From the NCBI GenBank assembly GCA_949300145.1, contig CASGDA010000001.1:1-64000 (forward strand): a DNA stretch of 64,000 bases, given 5' to 3'. Below the pieces are notes generated by a model that ran no database searches, was not told where the DNA came from, and saw nothing but the letters and a program-made list of their open reading frames with translations. Positions 1-8,301 of the stretch are shown here, piece by piece. The translations under genes and the position numbers were made by a program. Every line of letters begins with the position of its first letter. Positions within the stretch are counted from its first letter, which is position 1. The DNA comes from an uncultured Treponema sp. (GTDB lineage Bacteria > Spirochaetota > Spirochaetia > Treponematales > Treponemataceae).

Positions 1-681
1 GTCTCTACACTTTCCGAAAAAGAATATACTGCAAAAGCAGTGATTGCCGCAACCGGGAGATCCCCGCGTCTTTCCGGGGCTCCTGGTGAAGCAGAGTACC
101 TGGGAAAGGGGATTGCTGTCTGTACCACCTGTGATGGCCCGATGTACAAAGGTAAAACGGTTGCAATCCTTGGCGGAGGCAACACTGCTATGGATATGGC
201 AATCGAGATGGCAGGTATTGCAGCACAGGTGCATGTTATCTCTGCAACTCCACTGGATGCGGATGCCGTCCTTATCGGCCGCCTGACTGAAATGAAAAAT
301 GTCACCTTCCATACCGGATTTACGATCACCGAGTTTGGTGGTGGTCAGATGCTTGAGTACGTCAAGATGTTGCCGGTTGATGCGCAGCCAGAACAAAAGA
401 AGGGATTCCTTTCCAGTATTTTGAGACAGTCTCCTGAGAAGAAACTCAAAGTAGATGGGGCGTTCCTCGGTGTCGGCCTTGATCCAAATACTGCCATGTT
501 TGAAGGTTTTGCTCCCATGAATGCAGAAAAGGAGATCATTGTGGATATTGACTGTAAAACGAGTGTTCCTGGTTTCTTTGCAGCTGGAGATTCGACCTCG
601 GTTGCAGCAAAACAGATTGCTTCCTCCGTTGGCGAAGGTGTAAAGGCATTACTTTCCGCGTATGACTATCTGAGAAAATAA
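1..681 (+). CDS. Thioredoxin reductase / AhpF-type flavoprotein, C-terminal part
   Basis: The frame is open to base 1, so the start and the N-terminal FAD-binding segment lie outside the window. Visible in order are the ATGR segment (residues 17-20 counted from base 1), the redox-active CTTC in CTTCDGP (residues 41-47), a Rossmann NAD(P)-binding GGGNTA (58-63) and the C-terminal FAD-contact segment FFAAGDSTSV. This is the class II pyridine nucleotide-disulfide oxidoreductase layout, which passes electrons from NAD(P)H through FAD to a dithiol partner such as thioredoxin or AhpC. The CDGP and AAGDSTSV segments and the GEGVKALLSAYDYL ending resemble AhpF more than classical TrxB (inference). 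No ahpC or trxA gene is visible downstream. The partner is unknown. Confidence 0.85.
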   Translation, partial: VSTLSEKEYTAKAVIAATGRSPRLSGAPGEAEYLGKGIAVCTTCDGPMYKGKTVAILGGGNTAMDMAIEMAGIAAQVHVISATPLDADAVLIGRLTEMKNVTFHTGFTITEFGGGQMLEYVKMLPVDAQPEQKKGFLSSILRQSPEKKLKVDGAFLGVGLDPNTAMFEGFAPMNAEKEIIVDIDCKTSVPGFFAAGDSTSVAAKQIASSVGEGVKALLSAYDYLRK

Positions 682-889
682 TCCCCTTCTCTTTTATTTT
701 AACACAATATTTAATTTTCTTGCAAACAAAAAATGCTTAAAAAATGGAAAAAACAGGTTTTATACCGATTTAGAACACAAACATTCCGCTATGCGGAAAT
801 CAGTCAAGATCCCTCCATAGAAAACCGGCATACTGTCCCAGAATTCGGTAATCAGAACGCCGGTTGCAAATAAGAATAGCAAGGCATTG

Positions 890-1016
890 GGGGGTCCGGG
901 GGTGCTCCCCTGGTCGGTGTAAGACTGCTCCGTAAAGAAAATGCACCGCATTTTTAGGAGCAGGTGCGAAACTCTCCATGAGTTTCGGAAGATTACATAG
1001 GGGGTCCAGGGGTGCT
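890..1016. repeat. Two copies of a G-rich 17-mer around a hairpin
   Basis: GGGGGTCCGGGGGTGCT at 890-906 and GGGGGTCCAGGGGTGCT at 1000-1016 differ at one base. Between them lies a perfect 8-bp inverted repeat, CGAAACTC and GAGTTTCG, with a 5-base loop (967-987). This looks like one small repeated cassette. Its function is unknown. Confidence 0.55.
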
Positions 1017-1063
1017 TTGGCACCTAAAAAGCCATTACTTACCAAACGCCGTAAGCCAAAGCC

Positions 1064-1091
1064 CCCGAATTCAGCTTGCGCTGAATTCGGG
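1064..1091. repeat. Perfect 12-bp inverted repeat
   Basis: CCCGAATTCAGC (1064-1075), a TTGC loop, then GCTGAATTCGGG (1080-1091). No T-run follows on either strand, so this is not an ordinary intrinsic terminator. Confidence 0.7.
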
Positions 1092-1254
1092 ACACAAATT
1101 GCCGGTTTCAAAGGCGGAAAAACATTCCAAGGCGAGAACCCCGGCAAGCTCCCTCCACAAAACCCCGGCAAACAATCGCAAAAAGCGCACATCTCGGGGC
1201 GGTTGCCAAAATCACCGGGGTGCGGGCTGTGCCTGACAGCTGGGGCGGCAGGAC

Positions 1255-1298
1255 AAAAAAAACAGGGACCGCCCGTTTTTGGGGCAGTCCCTGTTTTT
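1255..1298 (-). terminator. Terminator-like hairpin after the beta-helix lipoprotein gene
   Basis: An almost perfect stem (AACAGGGACCGCCC against GGGGCAGTCCCTGTT) has A/T runs on both sides. It lies about 30 bases beyond the stop of the minus-strand gene ending at 1326 and can act in both directions. Confidence 0.7.
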
Positions 1299-1325
1299 AG
1301 AACCGGGAAAAGGTATGTGCCCGGG

Positions 1326-4208
1326 TTAAGGGTTTTGAGGGTTACCAACTTGAACGTTGCCTGGGCTATAAGCTCCATTTCCGCCGGTTTGGAAGTAAAC
1401 ATCAACGTTAGTGTTAGCTACATAGTTTTCTGTGATAGAAGCGGTTGTGAAATCAGTGGATCCAGTGAAAGTACAACTCAAACCAATAAAAACTCCGCCT
1501 GCACCTTCACCATTACGAGTTTTTGCTGCTCCATTTCTGGTAATTTTACCACCATTCATGTTCATAGTAGAACCGGAAATAAGATACACGCCACCAGAAG
1601 TCCCTGATCCGTTATTGCCAGAAATTTCTCCGCCATTCATAGTAAAAGTTGAACCGCTAACAGTAACTCCGACACCTTCATATCCGCTATTACCGGTAAT
1701 TTCACCTTTATTTGACAAGGTAAAGGTTGCGCCATTACAAACCATGACACCTGCTCCCTGCCGTAACGTATTGGAATTGAGTTTAAGCGTATTACCGCTG
1801 ATTTCTCCTCCGGACATTTTAAAACTCGCATTCTGTCCGCTAACATACACACCGCTACCATAGTTATACCCCCCGGTATTATCCTTGATAGAACCGCCGG
1901 TCATTATCAACTTGCCGTCGGTCACAGTTACGCCCCTTCCGGCTATGTTGTTTTGTATGTTGGCATTGTCCGCTATAGTCACAGTTCCGCCTCTAGATAT
2001 ATTTATCAGTGATATTTCTTTTCCATCGGCTGTCGGGGAGCTGGCGGTTGGGTCTCCAGTCACGTTAACCACTCCGTAACCGCCGCCCAGGGTCAGGCTG
2101 CCGCCCTCTTGCACATCAAAGACGGTTGTTTCGCCGTCAGCGTTAATGTTTACAGTGTTGCTGTTGCCCGGTTTAATGGCAACGTCCGCACCGCCGGGAA
2201 CGGACACCGTGCTGTCAACGGTAACATTTCCGCCACCGGTTATTTCCACTTTGTACCCTCCGTCAGCGGAGTCATTCACCAAATCCTGCAAGCCGGCATT
2301 ATCAGTGGGAGGAGTTGTCACAGTAACAGTACCGCCGGACAGGGTTCCGTCTATGTGCCTTAAAATGCCGTTTTGTCCAGCGTCATCCAGACCTATCCAC
2401 CAGACACCGTTTGACGGCGGATTGCCAAGGCTGAATTTTCCGCAGATATCCTTGCTGCGGGCATTTTCCAAAAGCACCTCATTTTCTGTGTACGTCGCGG
2501 AAAGATTTATCAATACATCGGTAAATCCGGCCGATGTACTCAATCCGCTTACATCGAAACTAGAGGTATGTGGCCCCAGTGTAATTGTACAGTTTGAAAC
2601 CGCCGGGCTTCCGGTCAGGGTGAAGCTGGTATCGGCATAAATGTCATCATCGATGGTGCCGCCACTCATGGTAAATGTAGATGCGGTCGATAAACACACG
2701 CCGCCGCCGTCTGCACCGGCTTCATTCCCTTGTATTGCGGCGGTTCCGCTCATGGTAAAGATGCCGCCGTCCACATACACGCCGCCGCCGCTGCCCGTCG
2801 CTGTGTTTCCGCTGATTGTTCCGCCTTCCATGGTGAAAGTCCCCAGGACGATTAATACACCGCCGCCGTTGTAGGATTTGTTGCCTCTTATGGTGCTGCC
2901 GGTTTCCATGACAAATTCTCCGCCGGTTATCTCCACGGCACCGTCATCAGCACCCGTTATGGTTATGTTTTCTCCCAGGGTTAGCTTGCCGCCGGACACC
3001 GTAATTGCCCGCCCGGTACCGCTGTACGTCAATGTAACAGGGGTAGCACCACCTTTGAGCGTAATATTCGGATAACTGGCAGTAAATGCAAGGGTATTTT
3101 GAACATTTATATCATCCATAAGGATAATGGTAGTATTGGTCATACCGGAAAGTTTTTCCAGAGCCTTTTCGATTGTTTTTACGGGCAGTACGTCGGAACC
3201 TGGATTGCCGTCATCGCCGGCAGCCGGATCAACATAAATCTCCGTCAGTGTTGTGGCGCTGGTGGAAACTGCCACGCTGCTTTCAAGCCCCCATTTGTCC
3301 GTAAGGGTGACGGTGCAGGAAGGTTCCACACTGCCGACAGGCAGATCCGTTATCACCCCGACGAACCTGTAACCGCTCAGCGGAATAAACTGGTCAACTA
3401 TCGCGGAAAACTTGCTTTGATCATAACTGTTCTCTACCCCGCCAATATCCCCGGAGGCAGGGATTTCAAAGGTCTTGTTGTACAGGCCGCTGAAGCCGCT
3501 GACAGTCATGCTCACCACATCCCTGTCCGGGCTGTACAGGTTGTTTATGTCTGCCGGCAGGTAAAACAACACTGCGTAGTTATACACGGTACCGTCATGC
3601 CAAGTCATTATTACGGCGTTTTTTGCTTTGCTCGGTGCAGAGTTCACCCGCAGGGGAACCGTGTAGCTCCCGAAGTTCCTGCCGGAGTTAGGTTCTACAA
3701 TAGATATCGTAGGATTTAAGGTACTGCCGGTTCCGTCTAAACTGGCAAGAGCATTTTCATTCAATGTAAGGCGGATTATACTCTTATCTGTAGGATCCTG
3801 TTCTACAGTTCCTTGATTAGAGGTGGTTGAAAAGTCGGGATGATTGGACGTCCTTATGGGATCCCACCCCGGAAGGTTAGGGTCAAATGTTACCTCTATT
3901 CCTAAATCGTAGTTTTGGGGATTCGCCACATAATAGGTAATTACCCGGTCTGAGCCTGATGGAAGATTTACCATACCACCTGTTTCGGGATAGGAACCGT
4001 CAAGACTATGTTTACCTATTTGTGCGGTATTTGTCCACTCTTCAACAAAATCTATCATAGGACGGTTAAAAAACTCACAACCGGTAAAGACTATCAGAAA
4101 ACATAACAGGAATACTATGTAAAACAGTTTATGTACAGGAACGGTACATCTCTCACTAAAAAGATTTATATCAATAATGTTAACGCAACTATTATCACTT
4201 TTTTTCAT
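1326..4208 (-). CDS. Beta-helix repeat lipoprotein (paralogue 1)
   Basis: A 960-residue secreted lipoprotein. The start at 4208 is chosen because GGAGG lies 7 bases upstream. An upstream ATG at 4235 has no such site. A basic N-terminus is followed by a hydrophobic segment ending in the lipobox FTGC. A conserved N-terminal module follows (EEWTN, DGSYPETGG, NLPSGSDRVITYY), then an IYVDPAAGDDGNPGS segment like those that open DUF1565-type parallel beta-helices. The rest is many degenerate repeats of the form GGGVYVDGGTFTMSGG-TISGN, typical of right-handed beta-helix surface proteins. No membrane anchor is seen apart from the lipid. Its role is probably surface adhesion or glycan contact (inference). 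It is a paralogue of the next gene upstream, at 4555-7319. Confidence 0.85.
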   Translation of the reverse strand: MKKSDNSCVNIIDINLFSERCTVPVHKLFYIVFLLCFLIVFTGCEFFNRPMIDFVEEWTNTAQIGKHSLDGSYPETGGMVNLPSGSDRVITYYVANPQNYDLGIEVTFDPNLPGWDPIRTSNHPDFSTTSNQGTVEQDPTDKSIIRLTLNENALASLDGTGSTLNPTISIVEPNSGRNFGSYTVPLRVNSAPSKAKNAVIMTWHDGTVYNYAVLFYLPADINNLYSPDRDVVSMTVSGFSGLYNKTFEIPASGDIGGVENSYDQSKFSAIVDQFIPLSGYRFVGVITDLPVGSVEPSCTVTLTDKWGLESSVAVSTSATTLTEIYVDPAAGDDGNPGSDVLPVKTIEKALEKLSGMTNTTIILMDDINVQNTLAFTASYPNITLKGGATPVTLTYSGTGRAITVSGGKLTLGENITITGADDGAVEITGGEFVMETGSTIRGNKSYNGGGVLIVLGTFTMEGGTISGNTATGSGGGVYVDGGIFTMSGTAAIQGNEAGADGGGVCLSTASTFTMSGGTIDDDIYADTSFTLTGSPAVSNCTITLGPHTSSFDVSGLSTSAGFTDVLINLSATYTENEVLLENARSKDICGKFSLGNPPSNGVWWIGLDDAGQNGILRHIDGTLSGGTVTVTTPPTDNAGLQDLVNDSADGGYKVEITGGGNVTVDSTVSVPGGADVAIKPGNSNTVNINADGETTVFDVQEGGSLTLGGGYGVVNVTGDPTASSPTADGKEISLINISRGGTVTIADNANIQNNIAGRGVTVTDGKLIMTGGSIKDNTGGYNYGSGVYVSGQNASFKMSGGEISGNTLKLNSNTLRQGAGVMVCNGATFTLSNKGEITGNSGYEGVGVTVSGSTFTMNGGEISGNNGSGTSGGVYLISGSTMNMNGGKITRNGAAKTRNGEGAGGVFIGLSCTFTGSTDFTTASITENYVANTNVDVYFQTGGNGAYSPGNVQVGNPQNP

Positions 4209-4280
4209 CTTTGTGCCTCCCAAAAAGAAGCTCATTCCACATAGCTTTTCTAAATCAGCTAGATAATTATCCTCTCTATC

Positions 4281-4309
4281 AGTATAACACGTTTTTTTCT
4301 GCCTGTCAT
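4281..4309 (-). promoter_or_regulatory. Sigma-70 promoter of beta-helix lipoprotein 1
   Basis: On the minus strand, ATGACA (4304-4309), a 17-base spacer, then TATACT (4281-4286). The predicted transcript starts about 65 bases before the start codon at 4208. Confidence 0.55.
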
Positions 4310-4431
4310 CTCAATCAAAAATATGAGCATAAAAATGTGTGTAAAAGTTCATTAGAGTTCCATAGAACGAGAGATTTTAGATAAATTTCTCGGAATAAAT
4401 CCTTTTAGTGTAGCAAGATATTTGTGTTAAA

Positions 4432-4497
4432 AAGTGTACTGACGTTTGCCCCCAAACCTGCTAACCTTTGGCGCCAAGTGTACTGATGTTTACCAAC
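4432..4497 (+). repeat. Tandem pair of an imperfect 20-mer, possible mobile-element end
   Basis: AAGTGTACTGACGTTTGCC (from 4432) and AAGTGTACTGATGTTTACC (from 4476) are spaced 44 bases apart and differ at two positions. The repeat lies in the 346-base gap between the two beta-helix genes (4209-4554). Apart from the promoter at 4281-4309, nothing else recognisable lies in that gap. Confidence 0.45.
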
Positions 4498-4554
4498 TAC
4501 CCAAGGCAGCCCTTGTACCGGTTAGAGATAGGAAAATAGATTTATGAAAAACTT

Positions 4555-5220
4555 CTATGGCTGCTCTGGATAAACATTATTAGGGGTGTTGTTTTCGACT
4601 TTTCCGGTTCCTTGAGTAAAGGTACCGCCCTCTATATACACACCGCCCCCTGTATTATCGATATTACCACCACCATCTACCATATTTTCACTAATGCAAC
4701 TATTTCCTGACATAGTCAGAATTCCAGATAACAAGTATACACCACCACCTTTATTAAATACTCTAGGTGGACCATCAAGAACTAAAAGATATGGCTTTGA
4801 TTGGTTCCCTATTATTTGAGCATTGCCTGAAATTGTAACGTTTCCATTCCCAATATAAATTCCTCCACCCATATATGCTTTATTCGGAGTAGCTGTAGAG
4901 CCAATAAAACCGCCTGTCATCGTAAAGGTACAACCGGAACCGACATACACACCACCACCACCATCATCAGCTGTGTTATCAGTGATAGAACCGCCCTTCA
5001 TGGTAAAAGTACAACCGGAACCGACATACACACCACCACCATTTTTAAAAGTTTTGTTGCCGGTAATACTGCCGGATTCCAAGGTAAGAGAACCACCTTC
5101 CACATAGATGCCTCCCCCACCATTACCGTAATTCTGTCCATTACCGGAATCATAACCGCCGGTTATCTTGCCGATACCGCCGGTACCGTCAGCATTTGCA
5201 GAGGAATCTTTTATTGTCAA
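4555..5220 (-). CDS. Beta-helix lipoprotein 2, C-terminal part in a shifted frame
   Basis: 221 residues of the same GGGVYVGSGCTFTMKGGSIT-type repeats, ending in NNVYPEQP. The frame is open upstream of its first ATG: it reads VVISSNGNLTIKDSSAN across the end of the preceding frame, which is the natural continuation of a beta-helix turn. There is no signal peptide and no ribosome binding site. This is therefore best read as the tail of the gene starting at 7319, separated from it by a frameshift near 5245-5250, and not as a gene of its own. Confidence 0.8.
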   Translation of the reverse strand: MTIKDSSANADGTGGIGKITGGYDSGNGQNYGNGGGGIYVEGGSLTLESGSITGNKTFKNGGGVYVGSGCTFTMKGGSITDNTADDGGGGVYVGSGCTFTMTGGFIGSTATPNKAYMGGGIYIGNGNVTISGNAQIIGNQSKPYLLVLDGPPRVFNKGGGVYLLSGILTMSGNSCISENMVDGGGNIDNTGGGVYIEGGTFTQGTGKVENNTPNNVYPEQP

Positions 5221-7319
5221 ATTTCCGTTGGAGCTAATAACAACAGTCCATCATCCGTTTCCGAGCTCAATTCACGATTTATGGCATGCCCGTTAAGGTC
5301 AAGAGTACAAGTCCAGTCAAATACGATTGGCCAAGAAAACCCGGAAGCAGTTGTAGGGGTAATATCTTTCAAAAGAGTTATCTCTGTACCGCTATCTCCA
5401 TAAGCCTTCGCAAAACTTCCTAAAGTATTTCCTTGTGCAGAAGAACTTGTTTTGTATGCTACCTCTGCATCGGAAAGGAACACAGCGGTTCCGCCATCGG
5501 TGGTGGCAATGGTTTCCTCTACGCTATATGAGGAAATATCTGAAGTAAATTTATTTGCAGCCCCCGGAACATCAGTATCCGTTATCTGCGCTGCACCACC
5601 CGCTTTCATATCTGCTGCTGTGACTCCGATAGTACCGCCGGTAAGCCTACCGTCACCGATAGTAATGGTTTTTCCGCTAGGCAGATACACGTTGTTGGCG
5701 TTGCTACTTACTGTATTGTTAGTAATGGTTGGACTGCCACCGACGGAGAAGGTGCCATCCACGTATACACCGCCACCGTTACGGCTCGAAGAGTTTCCGC
5801 TTATGGTTCCACCACTCAAGGTAAAGGTACCTCCGTCTACATACACGCCACCACCATCGTAGCTCGCAGTATTGGCACTGCCGGGGTCATTTCCGCCTAT
5901 GGTTCCACCGTCCATGGTGAAATTACCACCACTCACGTATACGCCACCTCCGGCATAGCCGGCACTGCTTCCGGTTATGATGCTGCCGCTTTCCATGGTA
6001 AACGTACCGCCCTCTATATACACACCGCCCCCGTAGTCAGCACTACTTCCGGTTATTTTGCTGCCACTTTCCATGGTAAAACTTCCGCCATCAACGTACA
6101 CAGCACCGCCACTACCACCGGCATTTGTTCCGGTAAGGGTAATATTTTCCCCAAGGAAAAGGCTTCCGCCGGAAGTAATATTAAATACTCTACCGGCACC
6201 GTTGGTTACGGTACGTCCGGAGCCATCAGTTGTTACCGTTACGGAAATGCCGGAGCCCACAGTTACTTCTCCGGTAAGGCTGATGTCACTTTGAAGAATA
6301 ACATTTCCCTTAGGAACATCCCGCAGTTTTTCCAAAGCATTCCCGATTGTCTTTACTGGGCTTGAAACAGTTCCGGTATTGTTGTCGTCCCCACTATTCT
6401 CATTCACATAGATTTTATTAAGTAGGGTACTTACTGTTGAAACAGTAGTCACCGTACTTGCCCCACTGCTGTCTGTCAGAGTAATTGTGCACGTAGGTGT
6501 TGTAGGTCCCAAATCAAGTCCGGTTTTGATTCCTACAAATGTAGTACCCATGTCGACAAACTCTGACCCTATGACTCCGTAATCGGAACTTGAAGATTCG
6601 GGTACCCCGTCAACTGTGACTGTCCCGGTTCCGCCCCCTGTCACTTGGTATGTGTTATTAAAGGGCTGACCGTTAAATGTTCCGTTCACCGTTATCTGTG
6701 TAATATCCCGATGAATATCCCCTGCACCCATTGCCGGCAGATTAAAGCACACGGCGTACTTTTCGTTCGAGTCTGTATATTTCATAATCACAGCATTACT
6801 GAGCACAGGTGGCAAAGAATTTACCCGTACCGGCACCGTGTAACTGCCAAAGGTTCTGCCGGAGTTGGGTTCTGTTATGGTTATTGTGGGAGTGATTGCC
6901 GTACCGGTACCATCTAAGGGAAGAATACCGGTAGCCCCTACAGAGTTTTTTAATGTAAGACGGATAATATTTTTATCTGAAGCATCCTGTTCCACGGTGG
7001 CAAAATCAGAGGGTGTTTTGTTATTTACAACCAGACTGTCATCATGAGCAAATGTAACGCTGGAATCCAAGGTATAGTTTTGGGGGTTTATCAAGTAATA
7101 GGTTATCACTCGGTCGCCTCCGGAGGGCAGGTTGGTAAGCCCGCCGGTTGCCGGGTAGGAACCGTCGAAGCGGTGCTCCATTATTTTGGCCACATTCGTC
7201 CACTCGTCCAGGAAGTCCTGGAGGGGCTTGTTGAACATGTCGCAGGAAAGGAAGGCCAGGGCGCACAGGAAGAGCGCCGCAACCGCCGCCACACGGGTTT
7301 TCCATGCGGTTTCTGTCAT
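5217..7319 (-). CDS. Beta-helix repeat lipoprotein (paralogue 2), N-terminal part, frameshifted
   Basis: 700 residues up to a premature stop. A signal peptide with lipobox FLSC is followed by the same N-terminal module as its neighbour (DEWTN, DGSYPATGG, NLPSGGDRVITYY), an IYVNENSGDDNNTG helix-opening segment, and glycine-rich repeats such as GGGVYIEGGTFTMESGS. The last residues, DDGLLLLAPTEI, do not fit the repeat. Adding one base after GGA gives DDGTVVISSNGN, which runs into the downstream frame. Full length would be about 921 residues. This could be a real pseudogene, a phase-variable allele or a sequencing error. A ribosome binding site, GGTGAG, precedes the ATG. Confidence 0.82.
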   Translation of the reverse strand: MTETAWKTRVAAVAALFLCALAFLSCDMFNKPLQDFLDEWTNVAKIMEHRFDGSYPATGGLTNLPSGGDRVITYYLINPQNYTLDSSVTFAHDDSLVVNNKTPSDFATVEQDASDKNIIRLTLKNSVGATGILPLDGTGTAITPTITITEPNSGRTFGSYTVPVRVNSLPPVLSNAVIMKYTDSNEKYAVCFNLPAMGAGDIHRDITQITVNGTFNGQPFNNTYQVTGGGTGTVTVDGVPESSSSDYGVIGSEFVDMGTTFVGIKTGLDLGPTTPTCTITLTDSSGASTVTTVSTVSTLLNKIYVNENSGDDNNTGTVSSPVKTIGNALEKLRDVPKGNVILQSDISLTGEVTVGSGISVTVTTDGSGRTVTNGAGRVFNITSGGSLFLGENITLTGTNAGGSGGAVYVDGGSFTMESGSKITGSSADYGGGVYIEGGTFTMESGSIITGSSAGYAGGGVYVSGGNFTMDGGTIGGNDPGSANTASYDGGGVYVDGGTFTLSGGTISGNSSSRNGGGVYVDGTFSVGGSPTITNNTVSSNANNVYLPSGKTITIGDGRLTGGTIGVTAADMKAGGAAQITDTDVPGAANKFTSDISSYSVEETIATTDGGTAVFLSDAEVAYKTSSSAQGNTLGSFAKAYGDSGTEITLLKDITPTTASGFSWPIVFDWTCTLDLNGHAINRELSSETDDGLLLLAPTEI

Positions 7320-7351
7320 TCACTCACCAAACTATAAAGTTATTTCTATGT

Positions 7352-7357
7352 ATTATA
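7352..7357 (-). promoter_or_regulatory. -10 element for beta-helix lipoprotein 2
   Basis: A perfect TATAAT on the minus strand lies 32 bases before the start codon at 7319. The -35 is weak (TTGATT at 15-base spacing). The 7320-7488 gap is divergent and also carries the tyrA promoter. Confidence 0.4.
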
Positions 7358-7452
7358 CAGTGATTTATTGAAAATCAAAGACATTTATGAAAAAATGACA
7401 GAAGCATATAAAGTAAAAACCGTCGGAAGCCTTTTTCAGTTCCGGCATGGAA

Positions 7453-7482
7453 TTGATTAACCCGCAAATTTTCCGGTAAAAT
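7453..7482 (+). promoter_or_regulatory. tyrA promoter ending 6 bases before the ATG
   Basis: TTGATT (7453-7458), an 18-base spacer, then TAAAAT (7477-7482). The start codon is at 7489, so the predicted transcript begins at or next to the ATG. No Shine-Dalgarno is present. Confidence 0.45.
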
Positions 7483-7488
7483 CAGGCC

Positions 7489-8268
7489 ATGGATACAGTG
7501 GCACAGGCGCAAAAAAAACAGGCAGGCATAATAGGGATGGGACGCTTCGGAACATTCTGGGCGGAATTCCTGTCATCCAGTTTTGAAGTTTCAGGTTATT
7601 CCAGAAGCCGCAGAGAGCATCCGGCGTACAGGCTGGCTTCCCTGGAAGAAGTATGCTCCCTGCCTGTGGTTTTTATATGCGTTCCCATGCGGGCTGTTCC
7701 GGAGACACTGGAAAAAATAGCCCCGCTGTTGTCACCCGAAACACTGGTGGCGGACACCTGCTCTGTCAAAGTCCTGCCCGTCAAGTGGATGCTTGAGAAA
7801 CTTCCTTCCGGCACAAAGATTCTCGCGACCCATCCCATGTTCGGGCCGGAATCAGCGAAGTTCGGGCTTGACGGGCTTCCCGTCGTCCTGTCCCCCGTCA
7901 GAATGCCCCGCGCCGACTTTCAAATATGGAAGGATTTCTTCATTCAAAAGAAACTTGTTGTAAGGGAGATGACTCCGGAGGAGCATGACATGGAGGCGGC
8001 GAAAACACAGGCGCTGACACACATGGTGGGGCGCACTTTGAGCAGGCTCGGGGTCAAGGACTCCCCCATCGGAACCCTCTGGTACCAGAAACTGGTATCG
8101 ATATGCAGGCAGGTTGACAAGGATTCGCCGGAGCTTTTCAACGATATGCAGCACCTGAACCCCTACGCGGCGGACGTGCGGAAGGCTTTCGCCCGGATAT
8201 GGGAGGAGACCTCCGGGGAACTGGAAAGGGACAGGCCGCCTGAATCCGAATGGCAGCCGCAGGCTTGA
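7489..8268 (+). CDS. tyrA: Prephenate dehydrogenase family protein
   Basis: 259 residues. An N-terminal Rossmann fold with GMGRFG (residues about 17-22) binds NAD(P). The conserved ADTCSVK and THPMFGPES segments follow in the positions seen in TyrA proteins, and a helical dimerisation half completes the chain. The family oxidatively decarboxylates prephenate (or arogenate) to the precursor of tyrosine in the cytoplasm. The length fits the minimal dehydrogenase with no chorismate mutase or ACT domain, so feedback by tyrosine through ACT is not expected. No other aromatic amino acid gene lies nearby. Substrate choice between prephenate and arogenate cannot be told from the sequence. Confidence 0.85.
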   Translation: MDTVAQAQKKQAGIIGMGRFGTFWAEFLSSSFEVSGYSRSRREHPAYRLASLEEVCSLPVVFICVPMRAVPETLEKIAPLLSPETLVADTCSVKVLPVKWMLEKLPSGTKILATHPMFGPESAKFGLDGLPVVLSPVRMPRADFQIWKDFFIQKKLVVREMTPEEHDMEAAKTQALTHMVGRTLSRLGVKDSPIGTLWYQKLVSICRQVDKDSPELFNDMQHLNPYAADVRKAFARIWEETSGELERDRPPESEWQPQA

Positions 8269-8293
8269 CCCGCAGGCTTTTCACAGGTACAGT
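8265..8293 (+). promoter_or_regulatory. Bactofilin promoter ending 8 bases before the ATG
   Basis: TTGACC (8265-8270), a 17-base spacer, then TACAGT (8288-8293). The ATG is at 8302 and no Shine-Dalgarno lies between. The -35 overlaps the tyrA stop codon. Confidence 0.4.
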
Positions 8294-8301
8294 GTTTAAT
8301 T

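Larger units (their letters stand above)
781..1170. repeat. Imperfect direct repeat pair flanking the spacer core
   Basis: Bases 781-830 and 1122-1170 share ACATTCC at the left and CCCTCCA plus CCGGCA at the right, with nearly equal spacing (30 and 29 bases). The right 20 bases match at 16 of 20 positions. Next to each copy there is also a similar GAATTCGG segment followed by GCCGGTT (841 and 1083). Confidence 0.4.
682..1325. other. Repeat-rich intergenic region
   Basis: No convincing gene lies in these 644 bases. Open frames exist on both strands but have no ribosome binding site and no recognisable protein. The stretch holds several structures: imperfect duplicated segments (781-830 and 1122-1170), a twice-occurring G-rich 17-mer (890 and 1000), two perfect hairpins (967-987 and 1064-1091) and a terminator-like hairpin at 1255-1298. 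It looks like a decayed or mobile repeat region between a conserved gene and the beta-helix lipoprotein cluster. Confidence 0.6.

Noticed and set aside
1014-1032. Sigma-54-like TTGGCACC with GG-N10-GC
   Set aside because: The -12 half is AAGCC instead of TTGCW and no plus-strand gene follows.
800-1607. Open frames of about 200 residues on both strands in the 682-1325 spacer
   Set aside because: No start signals, composition follows the repeats, and one runs into the lipoprotein gene antisense.
1432-3075. Plus-strand open frames rich in PPSTYTPPP inside the beta-helix lipoprotein genes
   Set aside because: They are the antisense of Gly-rich GGGVYVDGG repeats, whose codons read Pro-rich on the other strand. 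No ribosome binding sites and no continuous gene.
5236-5250. Programmed ribosomal frameshift in the beta-helix lipoprotein
   Set aside because: There is no slippery heptamer or homopolymer at the site. A one-base deletion explains it more simply.
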